Source of the DNA: a virus
DNA length: 24,320 bases
Direction: 5' to 3' (one strand)
Virus record (IMG/VR): IMGVR_UViG_3300044615_000144
Span: 1-24,320 of that record
In this document: positions 20,764 through 24,320 of the stretch, piece after piece
Numbering within the stretch: position 1 is the first letter of the stretch
How the letters are laid out: each line of letters opens with the position of its first letter
The notes under the pieces: generated by a model
Seen by the model: the letters and a program-made list of their open reading frames with translations, nothing else
What the model was told of the DNA's origin: nothing
Database searches by the model: none
Translations under genes and position numbers: made by a program

Positions 20764-21230
20764 TCGTCTTCCCTCCCGGTAATGCTCTCGATCATCATTC
20801 GATCATAGTGCATAAACATGCTAATTGCTTTTGCATTGACGCCTTCGTCGTGCATCCACTTGATGATCTTCATCCGCCTGATTGTGACTTCTTTCGTCAT
20901 GTTCTCGTTTTGCTGGGCAATGACACGCTTGTAGAAGTCGCTCGTGGCCGTCTCGCTTGCACCGAAGTTCTTGGCAATTTGATTCCAGAATCGCCTCTTG
21001 ATCCGCAGCTTCTCGATCCGCCGGAAGTCATCCATCGACCAATCACGGCGAACCATTTGCGCCTTTGGCCGATTTTCCTCTCCATCTGTCCACGTGTAGC
21101 GTTTGAATTGCGGGATATAGTCAACTGGCACATCGTTCCAGACGATGCGGCCTTCGACATCAAAGCTCCAGAAGTTGCCGTCCAGCTGCTGCTTCATGAA
21201 GCGTTCGACTGCATAGGTGTCGGTGGTCAT
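20760..21230 (-). CDS. Hypothetical protein with HTH/Myb-like segments
   Basis: A 156-residue protein with no named family recognised. Two segments look DNA-binding: residues 64-101 (WSMDDFRRIEKLRIKRRFWNQIAKNFGASETATSDFYKRV), which resembles the Myb/GcrA type, and residues 114-150 (EVTIRRMKIIKWMHDEGVNAKAISMFMHYDRMMIESIT). The N-terminus is a mixed beta region (FDVEGRIVWNDVPVDYIPQFKRYTW). SD AAGGGA precedes the ATG. Being between recombination genes, it could be a DNA-binding helper, but function is unknown. Confidence 0.62.
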   Translation of the reverse strand: MTTDTYAVERFMKQQLDGNFWSFDVEGRIVWNDVPVDYIPQFKRYTWTDGEENRPKAQMVRRDWSMDDFRRIEKLRIKRRFWNQIAKNFGASETATSDFYKRVIAQQNENMTKEVTIRRMKIIKWMHDEGVNAKAISMFMHYDRMMIESITGREDE

Positions 21231-21254
21231 TCTTAATCCCTTTTAGTGGTACAC

Positions 21255-22145
21255 TTAGACATAACGACGGTCGCTGCCAGCAACACGCATCGCGTCGCGC
21301 TCCGCAATGAACTTGTCGGTTTGTTCCATGTCAAAACGGGCAGGAATGATTTCGCAGTTAAAGCCGCGCCAGTCGAACTGCGTGCCGCCGCGCATATGCT
21401 TGCGAACATATATCTCAACATCTGGATCGCGACGGTTCTGCCGCCAGTGATCTGACACCCAATTCATCAACGCGTCACGACGATCCCTACCTGGCTGCAC
21501 GTCACGGAGACGAAATAGTTCTTTCATACCCGTTGGGTCTGTCGCTATCCGAACCGATGGTGTGTTTGAAAATCCAACGTTGACCGCCCACTCATAACGC
21601 TGGCGCAATGCTACGCCGATGGCCACCCCGCCTAAATCCAGATAGCCATCAGAAACATTACCCGTGCGCGCAGGGATAGGATTGTCTGCCGTTCCTTCCC
21701 AGAGTGTTCTTTTTTGTGCATCTGACCAACGACCGCCAAAAAAAGAAAGGAGACCAGATGCCGTGATAAGCTTGCCTCTGTCGTGAACTGCAACATCTTT
21801 CCTAAGCATGAATGGGCTTATCCGCGAGGCATAGCCTCTCACTTCTTTCGGCGTCACAGACCTAAGCCGCATCATATACATATCATAAAGATCAGCACTG
21901 CCGCGTATTAGACAGACATCAATCGGCCATACGATGCTTGGTGTGCATTCTCTAACATTAAATATCCACCAGTCATCTCCTTCGTAAAGCAAAGCTGGGT
22001 CAACGCCTCTGAATGACGACATAGGTGGCGGGGCAAGAAAATCTTTTCGTGCATTGTTAACTTTAAGTGAAGGAACATCTAAAACGCGCCGAATCACATC
22101 AAATACCCTAGCGCGAATTTTGGATTCATCATTCATAGTGCTCAT
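21255..22145 (-). CDS. Unknown 296-residue protein, AT-richer than neighbours
   Basis: A 296-residue protein with no family recognised. It contains conserved-looking blocks: 'YEGDDWWIFNVRECTPSIVWPIDVCLIRGSADLYDM', 'AVNVGFSNTPSVRIATDPTG', and 'RDRRDALMNWVSDHWRQNRRDPDVEIYVRKHMRGG', followed by 'FDWRGFNCEIIPARFD'. There is no membrane segment or signal peptide. A strong AAAGGAGG Shine-Dalgarno precedes the ATG at 22145. The coding sequence, notably around 21700-22140, is clearly richer in A and T than the genes on both sides and is preceded by an AT-rich gap with a hairpin, so it may be a later insertion (a moron) in the recombination operon. It is not the usual partner of DUF669. Confidence 0.65.
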   Translation of the reverse strand: MSTMNDESKIRARVFDVIRRVLDVPSLKVNNARKDFLAPPPMSSFRGVDPALLYEGDDWWIFNVRECTPSIVWPIDVCLIRGSADLYDMYMMRLRSVTPKEVRGYASRISPFMLRKDVAVHDRGKLITASGLLSFFGGRWSDAQKRTLWEGTADNPIPARTGNVSDGYLDLGGVAIGVALRQRYEWAVNVGFSNTPSVRIATDPTGMKELFRLRDVQPGRDRRDALMNWVSDHWRQNRRDPDVEIYVRKHMRGGTQFDWRGFNCEIIPARFDMEQTDKFIAERDAMRVAGSDRRYV

Positions 22146-22176
22146 TATTGCCTCCTTTGTTGCATTTATATTAGTT

Positions 22177-22205
22177 GCGAGCGTCCGTAGACGCCCGCGC
22201 TTTTT
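22177..22205 (+). terminator. Plus-strand hairpin and T-run inside the leftward operon
   Basis: GCG-A-GCGTC (22177-22185), loop CGTA, GACGC-C-CGC (22190-22198) and then GC and TTTTT (22201-22205). On the plus strand this is a credible intrinsic terminator with one A/C mismatch in the stem. On the minus strand there is no T-run after the stem, so leftward transcripts would pass. It could stop antisense transcripts. Confidence 0.5.
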
Positions 22206-22218
22206 GTCCAGTATCTAA

Positions 22219-22668
22219 TTACTTCTTCTTCCAGGGTGGCGTTGCAGCCGCAGGTGCCGCAGCCGGTGCGCCGCCTTCGCACGGCTCGTATCCGGCGATC
22301 TCGTTCGATGCCTGATACTGACCTTCTGCGGGCTTGACCTTGACCGTGATCATGAGCGGCTTGTCATGGAGGTCAGAACTTTCGTTCGGCATCATGACAC
22401 CAACCGAGCGGCAAATGGCCGAGAGCGTCCTCTGGGCAATCTCTTCTGCCGTCTTGTTCGGGTTGTTGAGGTTAAGCCGGTCCATCAGGCTAACGCCTTG
22501 GTGCGGCCCTTCGATGATCTGGCAGGTCAGCACCAGCATCGAGCCGGTCTGTGCCTTGGTGGGGCGCTCCTCGCTCTTGGTGATCACAGCCTTGTACTTG
22601 CCAGCCGGGATCGTTTCGCGCGGCGCACTCGGCTCCACGACATTCGCATCAAATCCATTCAGTCTCAT
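22219..22668 (-). CDS. DUF669 protein, probable phage ssDNA-binding protein
   Basis: A 149-residue protein with the DUF669 pattern: 'LNGFDANVVEPSAPRETIPAGKYKAVITKSEERPTKAQTGSMLVLTCQIIEGPHQGVSLMDRLNLNNPN', 'AEEIAQRTLSAICRSVGVMMPNESSDLHDKPLMITVKVKPAEG', then a Gly/Ala/Pro linker and a terminal 'PPWKKK'. DUF669 proteins have an OB-like fold and are linked with Sak4 recombinases and SSB function in phages. SD AGGAGA is seen. The pairing with the upstream Sak4-like ATPase supports the role. Confidence 0.85.
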   Translation of the reverse strand: MRLNGFDANVVEPSAPRETIPAGKYKAVITKSEERPTKAQTGSMLVLTCQIIEGPHQGVSLMDRLNLNNPNKTAEEIAQRTLSAICRSVGVMMPNESSDLHDKPLMITVKVKPAEGQYQASNEIAGYEPCEGGAPAAAPAAATPPWKKK

Positions 22669-22677
22669 TCTCTTCTC

Positions 22678-23433
22678 CTACTTTGCTACAAATGCTTCAA
22701 AAGGGTTGCCGCTCTCGAAGGTGAACGGCAGCGGCTGGGTGATGTTAAAACGGTTCTTCGTCACGCTCGAGGCTTGCGGGAAGCAGATGATCTCCCGGTC
22801 GCCTGTGCTGATCGCCCGCTTCTTGTCGCCATCACCTCGGACGTAGGTCTTGAGCCGGATCAGGCCCACGAGGTCCACGTTGTCGGTGTAATGCGGCAGT
22901 GACTTCTTGTGCATCCGCACCGTGTATCTGGCGAATGGATCAAAGTCTGGCAGATCTAGCGTCTCGGTATCAGCGTGGCCGATGAAGACCACGTTCATGC
23001 CGCGTTCGTAAGCCAGTGCGCCAGCCCATTCCCGCACCTGCCGGTGCTTCTCGGCGGCGGTATTATAGCCAGCGCCGTAACCGCCACCGGCTTGGTTGAT
23101 GCTCTTGGCCTTGGGATCGGCTGCAACAATCTCATGCTCGATGAGCGTAGCAAGCTGCGTGATGCTATCAATCACCACCGTCTTGAAGTCATGCTCCTGC
23201 GTTGCCAGTGCTTCGATCTGGTCAAGCACTTCCTGGCTCGATGAGACCAGCGGAAAAAGCATCACTTCATCGTTGCCAGCAAGCGAAGCCGTGCCGTCCT
23301 CGGTGCGGATAAACACCGGCCTCGGGAACATCGCAGCCAGTGTGCTCTTGCCCATGCCGCCTTCACCGAAAACTGTTGCGATGATGGGGCGTTGCCCTTT
23401 CGGGCGCTCCAGTTTCTTTAGATCAATTGCCAT
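22678..23433 (-). CDS. Sak4-like RecA-fold ATPase (phage annealing recombinase)
   Basis: A 251-residue protein with a P-loop near the N-terminus (FGEGGMGKST, residues 22-31), a Walker B strand ('FKTVVIDSITQLA'), and 'NVVFIGHADTETLDL' further along. This is the minimal RecA-like ATPase of the Sak4 type, which in phages supports single-strand annealing recombination with a DUF669/SSB partner. The start at ATG 23433 has AAGGAGG nine bases ahead; a longer reading from GTG 23454 would place this Shine-Dalgarno inside the gene. The stop lies nine bases before the DUF669 gene. Confidence 0.87.
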   Translation of the reverse strand: MAIDLKKLERPKGQRPIIATVFGEGGMGKSTLAAMFPRPVFIRTEDGTASLAGNDEVMLFPLVSSSQEVLDQIEALATQEHDFKTVVIDSITQLATLIEHEIVAADPKAKSINQAGGGYGAGYNTAAEKHRQVREWAGALAYERGMNVVFIGHADTETLDLPDFDPFARYTVRMHKKSLPHYTDNVDLVGLIRLKTYVRGDGDKKRAISTGDREIICFPQASSVTKNRFNITQPLPFTFESGNPFEAFVAK

Positions 23434-23596
23434 CGTTCTCGGCCTCCTTAACACCGAGTATCCTCATTGCCTCTCGCAGGTTCTCAACAGCGCACCGCAC
23501 ATGATGGTCACGGTTCACCTTGTCAGTCTTTGCAATGACCAAATGATCGCGGGCATACTGCAAGGCGTCTGCTGCTCCGTAGATGTCCCTACTCAT
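23423..23596 (-). CDS. Small hypothetical protein
   Basis: A 57-residue protein (MSRDIYGAADALQYARDHLV at the start; KVNRDHHVRCAVENLREAMRILGVKEAENDGN at the end). The ATG at 23596 overlaps the previous stop as ATGA; the longer ORF to 23695 would run inside the upstream gene. It is mainly helical, with no known family. Its stop overlaps the start of the Sak4-like gene by 11 bases, so the two are translated together. Confidence 0.6.
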   Translation of the reverse strand: MSRDIYGAADALQYARDHLVIAKTDKVNRDHHVRCAVENLREAMRILGVKEAENDGN

Positions 23597-23973
23597 TCCG
23601 CCACCACCTTGACGCCGATCTTCCCCGGCGTGGCCGTGATTGCCTTGGCTGCGATGGACCAGAGTTCGGGGCGTTCTTTTGCAAGCCACTTGCATCCGGC
23701 ATCATCCACTTCAATCTTGACCTTGATAGGCCAAGCCTCGGCGGGGAGATCGTGCTTGACGGTCTCCCAGATTGCCAGATCAATCTTGCGATAGATCGGC
23801 TGGGTGAGCGTCACCCGATATGGCTCGACCTTGTGCGTGATCGCGCCTTCGGTCTTGGCGTCCAGTGCTTCGGTGATGTCTTGCTCGATCTTCCGACGCG
23901 CCTCGATGGCTTCGTCTTCGCGGCGTTTGGCTTCAAGCCAGGCCCCGCAAAGGCCCGTGATGTTGCTGCTCAT
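23593..23973 (-). CDS. DUF7173-like early phage protein
   Basis: A 126-residue protein starting at ATG 23973, with AAAGGAGG six bases ahead (an in-frame upstream TTG at 23994 is less likely). Residues about 5-45 are a charged helix (LCGAWLEAKRREDEAIEARRKIEQDITEAL), and the rest is 'EGAITHKVEPYRVTLTQPIYRKIDLAIWETVKHDLPAEAWPIKVKIEVDDAGCKWLAKERPELWSIAAKAITATPGKIGVKV'. This pattern ('KxxYRVTLTxxIxxKxDxxxW...P.K.K.ElD..G...L..ekPelw......T..K..V') fits a family of small phage proteins beside Sak4 genes, often annotated DUF7173. A Gam-like host-nuclease inhibitor is a possible but weaker idea. It is the first gene of the leftward operon. Confidence 0.72.
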   Translation of the reverse strand: MSSNITGLCGAWLEAKRREDEAIEARRKIEQDITEALDAKTEGAITHKVEPYRVTLTQPIYRKIDLAIWETVKHDLPAEAWPIKVKIEVDDAGCKWLAKERPELWSIAAKAITATPGKIGVKVVAE

Positions 23974-24006
23974 GTCAGCCTCCTTTTCTCTCAACGGAAT
24001 GGCTTA

Positions 24007-24046
24007 TTGCATATTTCTGAAATGCGTGCAATAGAAAAAATTGCAA
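24007..24046. promoter_or_regulatory. Divergent operator/promoter region with nested dyads
   Basis: In the 94-base gap between the leftward operon and the Cro-like gene lie: a perfect ATTTC-T-GAAAT dyad (24013-24023, centre 24018); an outer TTGCA (24007-24011) / TGCAA (24027-24031) pair almost concentric with it; and a TTGCAA palindrome (24041-24046). The outer pair fits promoter-like boxes in both directions (TTGCAT then AATAGA with 17 bases between on the plus strand; weak). These are the kinds of sites where a Cro/CI-type switch binds; the exact promoters are not fixed. Confidence 0.5.
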
Positions 24047-24067
24047 TCACCAAGCAGGAGACTGACC

Positions 24068-24238
24068 ATGTTATCCATCGAAGAGATTCGCGCCCGCCTT
24101 GCCGGGGCTGACATTCCCGAGATCGTTAAGGCCACCGGCCTTTCCTACAACACCGTGAAAGCGATTCGGGATGGGGCTCCCGGCGCTCGATACGAGACGA
24201 TCAAGCTGCTCACGGAGTTTTTTGAAGGCCGTGCATAA
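24068..24238 (+). CDS. Cro-like HTH regulator
   Basis: A 56-residue protein starting at ATG 24068 (GGAG Shine-Dalgarno nine bases upstream); a TTG start at 24041 is less likely. 'MLSIEEIRARLAGADIPEIVKATGLSYNTVKAIRDGAPGARYETIKLLTEFFEG' is a compact helix-turn-helix: helix 2 at about residues 16-23 (IPEIVKAT), recognition helix at about 26-34 (YNTVKAIRD), and a dimer helix after it. Small Cro-like regulators of this type are common in alphaproteobacterial prophages. It lies next to the divergent dyads and one base before the primase gene, so it probably regulates early genes and itself. Confidence 0.85.
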   Translation: MLSIEEIRARLAGADIPEIVKATGLSYNTVKAIRDGAPGARYETIKLLTEFFEGRA

Positions 24239-24320
24239 ATGAGCATCATTGAGAGCATCAAGCAGTACACCGAACTCGGCTGGTATCTTGTCCCGATCCC
24301 GGCAGGGCAAAAGGGGCCGA
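24239..24320 (+). CDS. Bifunctional DNA primase/polymerase (N-terminal fragment)
   Basis: Twenty-seven residues are visible: 'SIIESIKQYTELGWYLVPIP' then 'AGQKGP'. The pattern 'Y-x-x-L-G-W-x-L-V-P-I-P...K-x-P' is the usual start of archaeo-eukaryotic primase/polymerase (PrimPol) proteins of phages and plasmids. The gene starts one base after the Cro-like gene stop. The catalytic residues lie beyond the window edge. Confidence 0.68.
   Translation, partial: MSIIESIKQYTELGWYLVPIPAGQKGP

Noticed and set aside
23593-23973. First early gene as a Gam host-nuclease inhibitor
   Set aside because: Only the helical N-terminus and position are suggestive; the rest fits the DUF7173-like pattern better.
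1-24320. tRNA genes, CRISPR arrays, insertion sequences and integrase/att sites
   Set aside because: No cloverleaf-like block, regular repeat-spacer series, transposase or recombinase frame, or convincing core-site duplication was seen by eye.

Overview
The window is a contiguous piece of a tailed-phage genome with a siphovirus-type gene set (HK97-like capsid, tail tube, long tape measure protein), either a prophage or a free phage. The host is most likely an alphaproteobacterium, perhaps of the Rhizobiales. The grounds are the GTA/Rhizobiales-like tail proteins, the M15 endolysin of the type common in those prophages, the small Cro-like regulator and the moderately high GC. This is inference from protein style; no host gene is present. 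No integrase, portal or terminase is visible; the last two presumably lie left of base 1.

Layout. Bases 1-16135 are one rightward late block of very tightly packed genes, many joined by ATGA, GTGA or TGATG overlaps. It starts with the C-terminus of the major capsid protein and a small virion protein flanked by two hairpins. Next comes an accessory insert (828-3712) of a fibre-like protein and two glycine-rich adhesin-like proteins. Then follow the neck genes (head-tail connector, head closure, HK97 gp10-like, DUF3168), two tandem tail tube paralogues, a tail assembly chaperone pair with a likely programmed -1 frameshift, the tape measure protein, tail-tip and fibre genes, and a lysis cassette (TM/coiled-coil protein, M15 endolysin, small holin, membrane protein). 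A mini-zincin and an HTH-metallophosphoesterase fusion end the block.

Bases 16095-23973 are a leftward early block. Read in its transcription direction it encodes a DUF7173-like protein, a small protein, a Sak4-like RecA-fold ATPase, a DUF669 SSB-like protein, two unknown proteins, a Cas4-like PD-(D/E)XK nuclease, an SF2 helicase, an overlapping small cysteine-rich ORF, a VRR-NUC nuclease, a small membrane protein, a secreted SLT-type muramidase, coiled-coil proteins and a DUF6378-like protein. Sak4, DUF669, nuclease, helicase and VRR-NUC form a plausible recombination/replication module. The two blocks converge and overlap at 16095-16135.

At 23974-24067 a divergent regulatory region with nested dyads separates the leftward operon from a rightward Cro-like regulator, which is followed immediately by the first codons of a bifunctional primase/polymerase that runs off the window.

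The most interesting items are the A AAA AAT frameshift site in the tail chaperone genes; the duplicated tail tube with an Ig-like domain on only one copy; the fibre/glycine-rich cassette sitting in the head module; the 17-residue WxWL repeats and AT-rich insertion in the tail-hub candidate; the mini-zincin; and the nuclease with two four-cysteine sets.
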